Assembly: GCA_905235315.1 (NCBI GenBank)
Contig: CAJOLG010000035.1
Span: 1 to 11,450 of the forward strand
Direction of reading: 5' to 3'
Source: an uncultured Solobacterium sp.
GTDB taxonomy: Bacteria; Bacillota_I; Bacilli_A; Erysipelotrichales; Erysipelotrichaceae
DNA: 11,450 nt
The notes under the pieces are model-generated. The model made no database searches. It was not told the origin of the DNA and saw nothing but the letters and a program-made list of their open reading frames with translations. This document shows, piece by piece, positions 1 to 6,841 of this stretch. The position numbers were made by a program, and so were the translations under genes. The number at the start of each line of letters is the position of its first letter. Positions within the stretch are counted from its first letter, which is position 1.

Positions 1-715
1 TCAGACCGATGCACAGCGCCTCCACGAAAACCGTGCCGATATAGAAGACCGGGGTCTGCCAGTCGATGTCACGCCGCCGGATAAGGAACGCACAGCACAG
101 CAGGATCAGGATCGCGCAGGTGCTGCCGATCGTGCTCGGATACTGACCGAGGAACATCTTTCCGAGTCCGCCGTACTGTGAGATGAAGGAAGCGAAATTG
201 CCTTTCGGGATCATCCATCCCAGAGAACTGGCGGCCTGTGTCGGCGTTGCGCCGGTCGCGAAATCCGTATTGTAGCTCGAAGCGAAGTTGCCCATGATGA
301 GGGCTGCACCGAAGGCTGCCGGGTTGAAGATGTTCTGCCCGAAGCCGCCGAAAACAAGCTTTCCGAAGAAGACCGCAAGAATCGTGCAGACCGCCATCGC
401 AAAGTAGGAGGTGTCGATCCGGGAGATCAGTACGAGAATCAGCGCTGTAATGATCGAGAAGGAAGACTTCATATCTTTGATGATGTCTTCACTCTTGCGG
501 ATCTTGAAGAATACTGCGTCCGTTGCGAGCGCAGCCACAACCGCATCACATGCCAGCAGGATCACGCGGAGACCGTACCGTGCTCCGTATGCGGCGCTGT
601 AGTAGATTACACCGTAGAGAAGAACAGCGAGCAGACAGAGCCCGAGATCCCTCATAATCCCCGGGGTGCTCTTCTCATTGCGATAGTTCGGTGAGGGATT
701 GAATGTAAATTTCAT
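1..715 (-). CDS. rnfD: RnfD, membrane subunit of the Rnf ion-pumping ferredoxin:NAD+ oxidoreductase (partial, 3' end outside window)
   Basis: The first 238 codons are present; the family is roughly 320-350 residues, so the C-terminal third lies beyond the left edge. RnfD is an integral membrane subunit carrying covalently bound FMN and lies on the electron and ion path of Rnf. Seen: many hydrophobic segments (about residues 23-44, 51-69, 86-99, 103-121, 199-212), the family motif GGFGQNIFNPAAFG at 123-136, and a flavinylation motif TGAT at 154-157, in which T157 should carry FMN through a phosphoester bond. The start is ATG at 713-715, preceded on the minus strand by a strong GGGAGGG ribosome site. 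It follows rnfC by 18 bases in the same operon. The divergent apbE next to rnfC encodes the type of enzyme that would load the FMN. Identification is confident from motifs and gene order. Confidence 0.93.
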   Translation of the reverse strand, partial: MKFTFNPSPNYRNEKSTPGIMRDLGLCLLAVLLYGVIYYSAAYGARYGLRVILLACDAVVAALATDAVFFKIRKSEDIIKDMKSSFSIITALILVLISRIDTSYFAMAVCTILAVFFGKLVFGGFGQNIFNPAAFGAALIMGNFASSYNTDFATGATPTQAASSLGWMIPKGNFASFISQYGGLGKMFLGQYPSTIGSTCAILILLCCAFLIRRRDIDWQTPVFYIGTVFVEALCIGL

Positions 716-733
716 GATTTCTCTTTCCCTCCC

Positions 734-2020
734 TTATTTCACCAGCGCCATATAGCGCTTCGCTCTGCGGATGCCTTCTGTCACATCCAGTTTGGACGGG
801 CAGATATAAGTGCACAGACCGCACTCGATGCAGTCCATAATGCTGAGTTTTTTGAGGCTGTCGATATCTTTTGCCTTTTCGCACATGTTGATGCGCACCG
901 GCACAAGTCCGGACGGACATGTTTCCGTGCACTTGCCGCAGCGCAGGCACTTGACTGAGAACTCTTCCCGGTGCTGAAGGATGGTAAGCCCGTTATTTGC
1001 GATGCCGATGACAAACTGGTCATTCGGAATCGTGCGTCCCATCATCGGGCCGCCCGCGATCAGCAGACAGTCCTCACCGACATAGCCGCCGCACTGCTTT
1101 ACAACCTCGGATGCCGGAGTTCCCACCGGAACGATCACGTTCTGCGGCTCCTTTACCCCATCGCCGGACACGGTCAGATACTTTGCGGTGATCGGCATAC
1201 CGTTTTTCATGGCATTGCCGAGCGCGATGCAGGTGCTGACGTTATTGAGAATACAGCCGGCTTCTGCGGGCAGACGGTCATACCGTTTGCCGGTAAGCAT
1301 ATAGATCAGGGTGCGCTCCCAGCCCGCCGGATAGATATCCGCGACTTCCGCAACCTCGATCGGTGTTCCGTCAAACTGCTGATGAAGTACTTCAATCAGG
1401 TCTTTTTTGTCTTCTTTCACTGCGATCATTCCTTTCGGAGCAGTCGACAGTTTCAGAAGTGCAAGTGCGCCTTCCCGCATCAGTTCGGGGTTTGCCATGG
1501 CATTGGCATAGTCCGCGGTCAGATACGGTTCGCACTCTACTGCGTTGATGATGAAAAGCTCGATACCTTCCGGCTTGGTGTACTTGTTAAACGTAGGAAA
1601 TCCGGCACCGCCGAGGCCGGCCATGCCTGCGCCTTTCACAAAATCAAGGATCTCTTCCCTTGTCGCGGTCTCGTAATCAAACTCTTTAAACGCACGGGCC
1701 GCTGTATGTTTGTGATCATTCCGGATGTGAATATGATCGCCCGGTTTCAAGGCGCCTGTCATACGCTTCTCGATTCCCGCTACTGTGCCGGAAACGGGTG
1801 AAAAGATCGGCACATACCAAAACCCGTCGGTGGGTTCCCCGATTCTTTGCCCGACTTTGACTTCATCTCCTTCTTTGACAAGCGGTGAGCAGGCCGCTCT
1901 GCCGTTCACAAGGGGAATGTAAAGGTCATCCGGCTCTTCCAGGACAAGAACTTCCTTGTGTGCGGTAAGTTCTTTGTGTCCATCCAGATGAAATCGCATC
2001 GGTCCGGTTAAAATAGACAT
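734..2020 (-). CDS. rnfC: RnfC, soluble NADH/Fe-S subunit of the Rnf complex
   Basis: A 428-residue peripheral subunit at the cytoplasmic face of Rnf, expected to bind FMN, NAD(H) and two [4Fe-4S] clusters and to pass electrons between NADH and the other subunits. Seen: an N-terminal barrel-sandwich-like region (about 1-105, with the PVSGTV turn at 75-80), the nucleotide/FMN-binding motif GLGGAGFPT at 135-143, the RnfC/NuoF-like stretch ECEPYLTADY at 162-171, and two ferredoxin-type cysteine sets, C358/C361/C364/C368 and C397/C400/C403/C407, each ending in CP. An in-frame start 25 codons further upstream (2095) is possible, but the extra residues are unlike the family; the ATG at 2018-2020 has an AGGA-type site just upstream and gives the normal MSILTGP-like N-terminus. 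As first gene of the unit it fits the common Firmicutes order C-D-G-E-A-B; G, E, A and B would lie left of the window. Confidence 0.95.
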   Translation of the reverse strand: MSILTGPMRFHLDGHKELTAHKEVLVLEEPDDLYIPLVNGRAACSPLVKEGDEVKVGQRIGEPTDGFWYVPIFSPVSGTVAGIEKRMTGALKPGDHIHIRNDHKHTAARAFKEFDYETATREEILDFVKGAGMAGLGGAGFPTFNKYTKPEGIELFIINAVECEPYLTADYANAMANPELMREGALALLKLSTAPKGMIAVKEDKKDLIEVLHQQFDGTPIEVAEVADIYPAGWERTLIYMLTGKRYDRLPAEAGCILNNVSTCIALGNAMKNGMPITAKYLTVSGDGVKEPQNVIVPVGTPASEVVKQCGGYVGEDCLLIAGGPMMGRTIPNDQFVIGIANNGLTILQHREEFSVKCLRCGKCTETCPSGLVPVRINMCEKAKDIDSLKKLSIMDCIECGLCTYICPSKLDVTEGIRRAKRYMALVK

Positions 2021-2054
2021 ATGTTCTTTCCTATCCTCTCTTGAAACTATCAAA

Positions 2055-2063
2055 ATTATATCA
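2055..2063 (-). promoter_or_regulatory. Extended -10 promoter of the rnf operon
   Basis: Read on the minus strand the site is TGATATAAT, a perfect extended -10 (TG, one base, TATAAT). A second TATAAT lies directly upstream (2063-2068). No good -35 hexamer is at the normal distance. Transcription would begin near 2048, leaving a leader of about 28 bases that contains the rnfC ribosome site. Inferred from sequence match only. Confidence 0.6.
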
Positions 2064-2118
2064 TTATATAAGCGCAAGGATGTATACGCTTTCATTCAGA
2101 TTGTGCGAAACCCCCTTA

Positions 2119-2127
2119 TGCTAAAAT
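2119..2127 (+). promoter_or_regulatory. Extended -10 promoter of apbE
   Basis: The sequence TGCTAAAAT matches an extended -10. A possible -35 (TTGTGC, 2101-2106) is only 15 bases upstream, so the extended element probably does most of the work. The -10 ends 9 bases before the apbE ATG, so the predicted first transcribed base (about 2134) leaves almost no leader. Confidence 0.5.
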
Positions 2128-2136
2128 AAATACGCC

Positions 2137-3258
2137 ATGAAACTCAGAATGTTTTTGACAGCGGCACTGGCCGCCGGGATGCTTTCCGCCTGTGCAGAAA
2201 GCGCACCGGCAGGCCCTTCCGTTCAGACATTTCAGAATGTCAGTGTGGATTCTGGCTTCGATACCGTGATTACGCTGATCGAGCAGACCGATGATCAGGA
2301 AGCCTTTCAGTCGCACTACAGCGAAATGTGCGAACAGTTCCGCCGATACAACAGCCTGTTTGATATCTATAACAGCTATGAAGGCGTCGCAAATCTCAAG
2401 ACGGTCAATGACAGCGCCGGTCTTTCTCCCGTAACGGTCAGCGAAGAGCTGATTGACCTGCTTCTGCAGGCAAAAGAGATCTATGAACTCTCGGACGGCG
2501 CATTTGACATCACAATGGGTTCCCTCCTTCAGGTATGGCACCGGTACCGGGAAGCCGGCATCACCGCCAATGAAGAAGGCAGATACGGAGAACTTCCGAC
2601 GGAGGAAGAGCTCGCTTCCGCAGCGGCCTTCCGCGGATTTGACCATGTCATCATTGATGAAGAGGCCTGCACGGTATTTATCGATGATGCCCGGGTCGCG
2701 CTCGATGCCGGCGGAATCGCAAAAGGATTTGCGGCAGAGCGCACCGCACTCGCGCTGGAACAGGCAGGGGCGGATCACGCGGCTGTCAATGCCGGAGGAA
2801 ACAACCGGACGATCGGGGCGAAAGCGGACGGAAGCACCTGGAATGTCGGCATCCAGAATCCGGACGGACAGGGAAGTCTCTTTATCGTGCGTGTTGCCGG
2901 CACAAACAGTTTTGTGACCAGCGGGGACTATGAGCGCTATTATCTTGCGGAAGACGGGATAAAAGAACATCACATTATCGATCCCGCCACAAACAGGCCG
3001 GCAGACCGCTGGCGCTCGGTAACCGTCATTACGCCGGACAGCGGAGCGGCGGATGCCCTGAGTACCGCCCTGTTTGTGCTCTCCTACGAAGACGGGGAGG
3101 CGCTGCTGAAAAAATACCGGGATAAAACCGGAGATTCTGCGGAAGCGATCTGGATCGCCATGCAGGAAAAAGCCCCGGATGCGCCGCGTTATCAGAAACT
3201 CGGCATCTACCGGGTCATCTGGTCAGACGGCCTGGACGGCTGTCTGGTATTCAACTGA
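2137..3258 (+). CDS. apbE: ApbE, FAD:protein FMN transferase (lipoprotein)
   Basis: A 373-residue enzyme of the ApbE/Ftp family, which cuts FAD and transfers FMN to a threonine or serine of S/T-G-A-T motifs in target proteins, in a Mg2+-dependent reaction on the outer face of the membrane. Seen: a short signal peptide with lipobox LSAC (lipidated C19), FDITMGSLLQVW at 123-134, the nucleotide-binding motif DAGGIAKGFA at 190-199, NAGGN at 218-222, TSGDYERYY at 261-269, HIIDPATNRP at 279-288, and the metal-site segment DALSTALF at 306-313. Everything expected of an active enzyme is present. It is divergent from rnfC, and RnfD (with a visible TGAT) and presumably RnfG are likely substrates. No Shine-Dalgarno precedes the ATG, and the second in-frame ATG (2149) has none either and would drop the signal peptide's basic residues, so 2137 is chosen. 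Confidence 0.95.
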   Translation: MKLRMFLTAALAAGMLSACAESAPAGPSVQTFQNVSVDSGFDTVITLIEQTDDQEAFQSHYSEMCEQFRRYNSLFDIYNSYEGVANLKTVNDSAGLSPVTVSEELIDLLLQAKEIYELSDGAFDITMGSLLQVWHRYREAGITANEEGRYGELPTEEELASAAAFRGFDHVIIDEEACTVFIDDARVALDAGGIAKGFAAERTALALEQAGADHAAVNAGGNNRTIGAKADGSTWNVGIQNPDGQGSLFIVRVAGTNSFVTSGDYERYYLAEDGIKEHHIIDPATNRPADRWRSVTVITPDSGAADALSTALFVLSYEDGEALLKKYRDKTGDSAEAIWIAMQEKAPDAPRYQKLGIYRVIWSDGLDGCLVFN

Positions 3259-3270
3259 TTTCCTTACATC

Positions 3271-3300
3271 CGGAGGTCCCTGGGATCTCCGTTTTTCTTT
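3271..3300 (+). terminator. Intrinsic terminator of apbE
   Basis: A GC-rich hairpin, arms CGGAGGTCC and GGATCTCCG with one G-T wobble and a three-base loop (3271-3291), is followed by TTTTTCTTT. It lies 12 bases after the apbE stop codon, so apbE appears to be its own transcription unit and the channel gene needs its own promoter. Confidence 0.85.
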
Positions 3301-3339
3301 CTGTACAGGACCTGCAGGATACACGGTTCTCAATTCGGT

Positions 3340-3345
3340 TATAAT
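3340..3345 (+). promoter_or_regulatory. -10 box of the potassium channel gene
   Basis: A perfect TATAAT lies 10 bases before the chosen ATG, with no TG extension and no good -35 (GATACA at 3318-3323 is the closest, 3 of 6). Transcription would begin about 3352, only a few bases before the start codon. Because apbE ends in a strong terminator just upstream, a promoter is expected here. Confidence 0.45.
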
Positions 3346-3355
3346 GATTGTAATT

Positions 3356-4366
3356 ATGAAGTCTCTGTTCAGCGAAAAACTGAAAAAACGCGTTTATGAA
3401 ACGATTGAAATCGGCAACCGCAATGATACCGTGAGCCATTCCTTCGATATTTTTCTGACGGTTGTCATTGTGCTCAATATCCTCGTCATGGTTCTTCAGA
3501 CATTTGAGGAGCTGAACCGGTTCGCGCCGCTGTTCAATTTCGTTGAAATATTCACGCTCTGTGTGTTCCTCATCGAATACTTCCTGCGGTTATGGACCGC
3601 GACATACCGGTATCCCGGAAAGTCCCAGCTTGAGGCCATGGTGGCGTTTATGCGTTCCTGGGACGGCATCATCGAACTCCTGACGATTCTTCCGTTCTTC
3701 TTCCTGTCCGGATTTGTGGTGTTCCGGATGCTGAGAGTGGTTCGCGTCTTCCACCTCTTCCGCATCAATTCAACCACGGACAGTTTTCATGTCATTGCCA
3801 GCGTTCTCTATGAGAAGCGGAATCAGATCGCAAGTTCCATCTTCATTATCTTTGTCCTCATGCTGGCAAGCTCGTTATCCATGTATTCCATCGAACATCC
3901 GGTACAGCCGCAGGCGTTTAGGAATGCCCTCTCCGGCATCTGGTGGAGTATGTCTGCCATTCTTACGGTCGGCTACGGCGATATCTATCCCATCACAACG
4001 GCCGGCCGGATCCTCGGCATCCTGATTTCGTTCCTCGGGGTCTGTGTGGTGGCGATCCCCACCGGTATTATTTCCGCCGGCTTTGTGGAACAGGCAAGAA
4101 AAGCAGAGCTGGATCCCTCTTCGCTCGAATCCCACATCAATTCGGTGATCGTTGATATCGATTCGCTCTGGAAAGGAAAAACCATCGGCGAAGTCGAAGC
4201 GATGACCGGTCTGAAGATCGTGGTTCTCCGGCGCGGCGATATTGTCATTCTGCCGAAGAAAGAGTTTGTCATTGAACTGAAAGATCAGCTGCTCACCCTT
4301 ACGGAAACCGACTTCGACCAGCCGAAAGATACCGCAGCGGAAGCAGATAACATGCAGCGCAGCTGA
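3356..4366 (+). CDS. Voltage-gated-type potassium channel with RCK_C-like C-terminal domain
   Basis: A 336-residue six-helix ion channel. Seen: S1 about 30-49; S2 about 60-80 with E74 and R78; S3 about 101-118; S4 about 121-137 with R124, R127, R130, H133 and R136 at three-residue spacing; S5 about 156-177; a pore loop with selectivity filter TVGYGD at 204-209; S6 about 219-243. The cytoplasmic tail (about 270-318) holds IGEVEAMTGLKIVVLRRGD, which resembles the RCK_C/TrkA-C ligand domain. Each chain would form a quarter of a tetramer in the cytoplasmic membrane and pass K+. The frame is open back to 3179, but that part overlaps apbE and the terminator; the ATG at 3356 gives the natural N-terminus. 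No Shine-Dalgarno is visible. Voltage gating is inferred from S4; which ligand the tail binds is unknown. Confidence 0.9.
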   Translation: MKSLFSEKLKKRVYETIEIGNRNDTVSHSFDIFLTVVIVLNILVMVLQTFEELNRFAPLFNFVEIFTLCVFLIEYFLRLWTATYRYPGKSQLEAMVAFMRSWDGIIELLTILPFFFLSGFVVFRMLRVVRVFHLFRINSTTDSFHVIASVLYEKRNQIASSIFIIFVLMLASSLSMYSIEHPVQPQAFRNALSGIWWSMSAILTVGYGDIYPITTAGRILGILISFLGVCVVAIPTGIISAGFVEQARKAELDPSSLESHINSVIVDIDSLWKGKTIGEVEAMTGLKIVVLRRGDIVILPKKEFVIELKDQLLTLTETDFDQPKDTAAEADNMQRS

Positions 4367-4387
4367 ATCCGGACTGCGCTTTTCTTT
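4356..4387 (+). terminator. Intrinsic terminator of the channel gene
   Basis: The arms AGCGCAG (4356-4362) and CTGCGCT (4374-4380) pair perfectly over 7 bp around an 11-base loop and run into TTTTCTTT. The 5' arm lies in the last codons of the channel gene and the stop codon is in the loop, so a terminating ribosome would cover part of the stem. Readthrough into the next gene, 17 bases later, is possible. Confidence 0.65.
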
Positions 4388-4403
4388 ATCAGCAGGAATG
4401 ATT

Positions 4404-5051
4404 ATGGCACAACGGATTGTTCACTATTTACTTGCATGCAGAATGGCGGACTGCTGTCCGGCGGCTGACCGGCAGCGTTTTCTTGCGGGCAGTCTGCTTC
4501 CCGATGCGTATGTGTCCCCGAAAGACCGCGACAAAACGCATTACCGCATCCTGGCCGGGACCGCCAGAATGTATGACTTTGAACGGTTCCGTACGGAGTA
4601 CCGTGACCATGTCCTGAACGACGATCTCTACCTCGGATATTATCTTCATCTGGTCGAAGATGCGGTTTACCGTCATTTTCTGTGGAGCGGCGGGTATGAA
4701 CGGCCGGCAACCCCGGAACAGGCAGCACAGATTCACCGGGATTACCGTATTCTGAACGCCTATTTTATCCGGACCTATGACCTCCGGAATGAGCTCACCG
4801 TAATGCCCTCCCTTGCGGGGGAGCCCCTTTCCGAGCACATGCGGCTTTCCGCAGAACAGATCGCAAACGAACTGCAGGCGGATTTCACGGACACTCTGAC
4901 CGGAACCTTTCGCTATGTCAACGAAGCCATGATGGAACAGTATATTGCCAGGGTGTTTCCGATATGCCTGCAGGAAATGCAGGAAATCCGAAACGGCCGG
5001 TTTTCCCTGGACCCGCGGACTTACGCCTATCATACGGAAACGCCGAAATAG
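4404..5051 (+). CDS. Zinc-dependent phospholipase C-like family protein (cytoplasmic, function unknown)
   Basis: A 215-residue protein whose layout resembles the zinc-dependent phospholipase C family (Zn_dep_PLPC): MAQRIVH at the N-terminus (H7), LAGSLLPDAY at 28-37 (D34), KTHYR at 44-48 (H46), and a central helix GYYLHLVEDAVYRHFL at 78-93 with H82, D86 and H91. These His and Asp residues are the likely metal ligands. There is no signal peptide, unlike secreted toxins of the wider family, so the substrate is probably intracellular and need not be a phospholipid. ATG 4404 is preferred over the in-frame ATG at 4398 because AGGA at 4394-4397 sits six bases before it. I see no separate promoter between the channel terminator and this start, so it may rely on readthrough. 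The family call rests on pattern recognition, not a profile search. Confidence 0.6.
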   Translation: MAQRIVHYLLACRMADCCPAADRQRFLAGSLLPDAYVSPKDRDKTHYRILAGTARMYDFERFRTEYRDHVLNDDLYLGYYLHLVEDAVYRHFLWSGGYERPATPEQAAQIHRDYRILNAYFIRTYDLRNELTVMPSLAGEPLSEHMRLSAEQIANELQADFTDTLTGTFRYVNEAMMEQYIARVFPICLQEMQEIRNGRFSLDPRTYAYHTETPK

Positions 5052-5055
5052 GGAT

Positions 5056-5090
5056 CCTGCCCGTTCCGGCCGGTTTCATCAGGTTTTTTT
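5056..5090 (+). terminator. Possible weak terminator after the phospholipase-like gene
   Basis: A run of seven T (5084-5090) directly follows CAGG, which can pair with CCTG at 5056-5059; the intervening CCGGCCGG is self-complementary. The stem is short, so this is a weak candidate. Its position right after the stop codon and before a convergent gene is what makes a terminator likely. Confidence 0.35.
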
Positions 5091-5117
5091 ATTGCGGCTG
5101 CCGCGTTATTGAACTGC

Positions 5118-5146
5118 AAAAAAGACCTCCCTGTATCAGGAAGGTC
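5118..5146 (-). terminator. Intrinsic terminator of the S1-pgi operon
   Basis: On the minus strand GACCTTCC and GGGAGGTC form an 8-bp stem (one G-T wobble) around a seven-base loop, followed by TTTTTTG. It lies about 20 bases after the pgi stop codon. Confidence 0.85.
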
Positions 5147-5165
5147 CTGTTATTGGAATGAATTC

Positions 5166-6446
5166 TTACGCACCCGGTTTGCCGAGGAGCTTGAACATGT
5201 TCTTCTTGTATACTTCTACACCCGGCTGGTTGAACGGGTTGATGTACAGCATATAGCAGGTCATCGCCGTTGCCTTGAAGAACCAGTAGCACTGATAGCC
5301 GAAGCTGTATGCGCTCATATCGGGAATCGAGATCTGGAGGTTCGGAACGCCGCCGGTTTCCACATGCGCTGCCAGGGTGCCCTGCATTGCCATCTTGTTG
5401 ATCCAGTCAAGGTTCTTGCCCGCAAGATAGTTCATGGTGTCGAGGTTCTCCGGGTCATTGGGAACGACTGCGTCAAGCATCGGCTTTTCAACCTGGAGAA
5501 GGGTCTCGAAGAGCACCTTCTTGCCGTCCTGGATAAACTGACCAAGGGAATGCAGATCGGTGGAGAAGGTTGCGGAATCCGGCAGGATGCCCTTTCCGTC
5601 TTTGCCTTCCGATTCGCCCATCAGCTGCTTGAACCACTCACCGAGGCAGTTGAGCTGCGGTTCATAGGTCACAAACATTTCAACGTCATATCCCTGATTC
5701 TGCAGGATACGGCGGGCAACCCCATAGCGATATGCGTCATTCTTCGCAAGATCATCGGTATTGAGATCATTGTATGCCGCAAGGAAGCCTTCCATGACAG
5801 CGTTGATATCAACTCCCATCAGCGCCATCGGCACAAGACCGACCGGTGTCAGAACCGAGTAGCGGCCGCCGATATCATCAGGAATTACATAGCTGTCATA
5901 GCCTTCCTTGTCCGCCAGCGCCTTGAGTGTTCCGCGCGCTTTGTCCGTTGTCGCAATGATGCGTTCTTTTGCGCCGTCCTTGCCGTATTTGCGCTCCATG
6001 AACTGCTTGAGCAGGCGGAAAGCCAGCGCGGTTTCGGTTGTCGTTCCGGACTTGGAGATGACATTGAGAACAACTTCCTTGTCCTTGATATGGTTCAGTA
6101 CCTGGCTGATGTAGGTGCTTGAGAACGTATTTCCGACGAAGATCACTTCCTTATCGTTATCCGGATAAAGACCCTGGATCATCTCAATCGCTGCCCGGGC
6201 ACCCAGATAGGATCCGCCGATACCGCAGACTACAACACAGTTTGCTTTGTCCTTCAGACGGTCTGCCATGGCGAGGATACGCGCAAACTCTGCCTTGTCG
6301 TAGTTGAGCGGCCAGTCGACCCAGCCGAGAAAATCGTTTCCGGCGCCGGTCTTCTCATGAATCATTTTGTGGATCCGTGTGACTTCTTCCTGATAGGATT
6401 CGATTTCTTCTTTCAGGAACGCCTGGGTGGAATCAAACTTCATCAT
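5166..6446 (-). CDS. pgi: Glucose-6-phosphate isomerase
   Basis: A 426-residue cytoplasmic enzyme interconverting glucose-6-phosphate and fructose-6-phosphate in glycolysis and gluconeogenesis; the length fits the short Bacillus-type form. Seen: two SIS sugar-phosphate domains, with GIGGSYLGARA at 75-85 and SKSGTTTET at 131-139; PGI signature 1, DDIGGRYSVLTPVG, at 190-203; GESEGK at 277-282 carrying the likely catalytic Glu (E280 by homology to the Bacillus enzyme); TDLHSLGQ with H299; and signature 2, FNQPGVEVYKK, at 405-415 with the catalytic Lys. The ATG at 6444-6446 overlaps the TGA of the upstream S1 gene as ATGA, and an AAGGAG ribosome site lies 10 bases before it, so this start is preferred over the ATG immediately after it and over the upstream in-frame ATG at 6482. 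Confidence 0.97.
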   Translation of the reverse strand: MMKFDSTQAFLKEEIESYQEEVTRIHKMIHEKTGAGNDFLGWVDWPLNYDKAEFARILAMADRLKDKANCVVVCGIGGSYLGARAAIEMIQGLYPDNDKEVIFVGNTFSSTYISQVLNHIKDKEVVLNVISKSGTTTETALAFRLLKQFMERKYGKDGAKERIIATTDKARGTLKALADKEGYDSYVIPDDIGGRYSVLTPVGLVPMALMGVDINAVMEGFLAAYNDLNTDDLAKNDAYRYGVARRILQNQGYDVEMFVTYEPQLNCLGEWFKQLMGESEGKDGKGILPDSATFSTDLHSLGQFIQDGKKVLFETLLQVEKPMLDAVVPNDPENLDTMNYLAGKNLDWINKMAMQGTLAAHVETGGVPNLQISIPDMSAYSFGYQCYWFFKATAMTCYMLYINPFNQPGVEVYKKNMFKLLGKPGA

Positions 6447-6814
6447 ACTTTGTATTCTCCTTCTTCTGCTTCTGAAATCCATTGTTTCATCATACTGGCA
6501 ATGGACGAAAACCCGATGTGACTGACCGGCAGTTCCGCTTTCTGGTTCAAGGGTCTTCTGCGGCCTCTGGAATGCGTTTTATGCAGTGCCTTCAGGGAAA
6601 GCCTTGCCTGATTGGACGCAGCGTCAAAGTCAATAATCTTTACGGCAATCGTGTCGCCGACTTTCACATACCGGCTGATGTCTCTGACATACCCGTCACT
6701 GATTTCCGAAATGTGAATCAGACCGCATGTCTGTCTGTCCAGCATCACAAATGCGCCGTAGGGCTGAATGCCCGTGACTTTGCCTTCTACCGTCTGTCCG
6801 ATCCGATACTGCAT
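6443..6814 (-). CDS. S1-domain RNA-binding protein, general stress protein 13 (YugI/CvfD)-like
   Basis: A 123-residue protein with one N-terminal S1 domain (about 1-76: VEGKVTGIQPYGAFVMLD at 9-26, GLIHISEIS at 31-39, VGDTIAVKIIDFD at 52-64), a basic linker (HSRGRRR, 81-87), and a conserved-looking tail GFSSIASMMKQWI at 101-113. S1 domains bind single-stranded RNA; YugI/GSP13/CvfD-type proteins associate with ribosomes or act as post-transcriptional regulators. The domain plus GF...WI tail matches that group, and in Bacillus subtilis yugI is also close to pgi. Here the stop codon overlaps the pgi start by four bases, so the two proteins are co-translated. The ATG at 6812-6814 follows a TAGGAG ribosome site. 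The exact role is inferred from the family. Confidence 0.88.
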   Translation of the reverse strand: MQYRIGQTVEGKVTGIQPYGAFVMLDRQTCGLIHISEISDGYVRDISRYVKVGDTIAVKIIDFDAASNQARLSLKALHKTHSRGRRRPLNQKAELPVSHIGFSSIASMMKQWISEAEEGEYKV

Positions 6815-6832
6815 GCGCTACTCCTATTGGTC

Positions 6833-6841
6833 ATTTTACCA
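6833..6841 (-). promoter_or_regulatory. Extended -10 promoter of the S1-pgi operon
   Basis: The minus-strand sequence TGGTAAAAT fits an extended -10 (TG, one base, TAAAAT). The -35 position (TAGCAC, plus coordinates 6856-6861) is poor. The element overlaps the -35 region of the divergent yuiD-like gene, so the two promoters share DNA. Confidence 0.5.

Noticed and set aside
971..1801. A 276-codon plus-strand open frame over rnfC
   Set aside because: Antisense shadow of rnfC, with low-quality composition and no start signal.
2021..2136. A Rex (redox repressor) operator between rnfC and apbE, suggested by TTGTGCGAA at 2101-2109
   Set aside because: The second, inverted half-site is missing, so the match is no better than chance.
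2116..2973. A 285-codon minus-strand open frame over apbE
   Set aside because: Antisense shadow; apbE has all of its family motifs on the plus strand.
3179..3355. N-terminal extension of the potassium channel (59 more codons)
   Set aside because: It overlaps the end of apbE and reads through a strong terminator and the -10 box; its residues do not resemble a channel N-terminus.
5109..6122. A 337-codon plus-strand open frame lying over pgi
   Set aside because: It is antisense to a gene with clear PGI signatures, has no family-like motif and no ribosome site, and its Cys/His/Arg-rich composition is typical of a shadow frame caused by codon bias.
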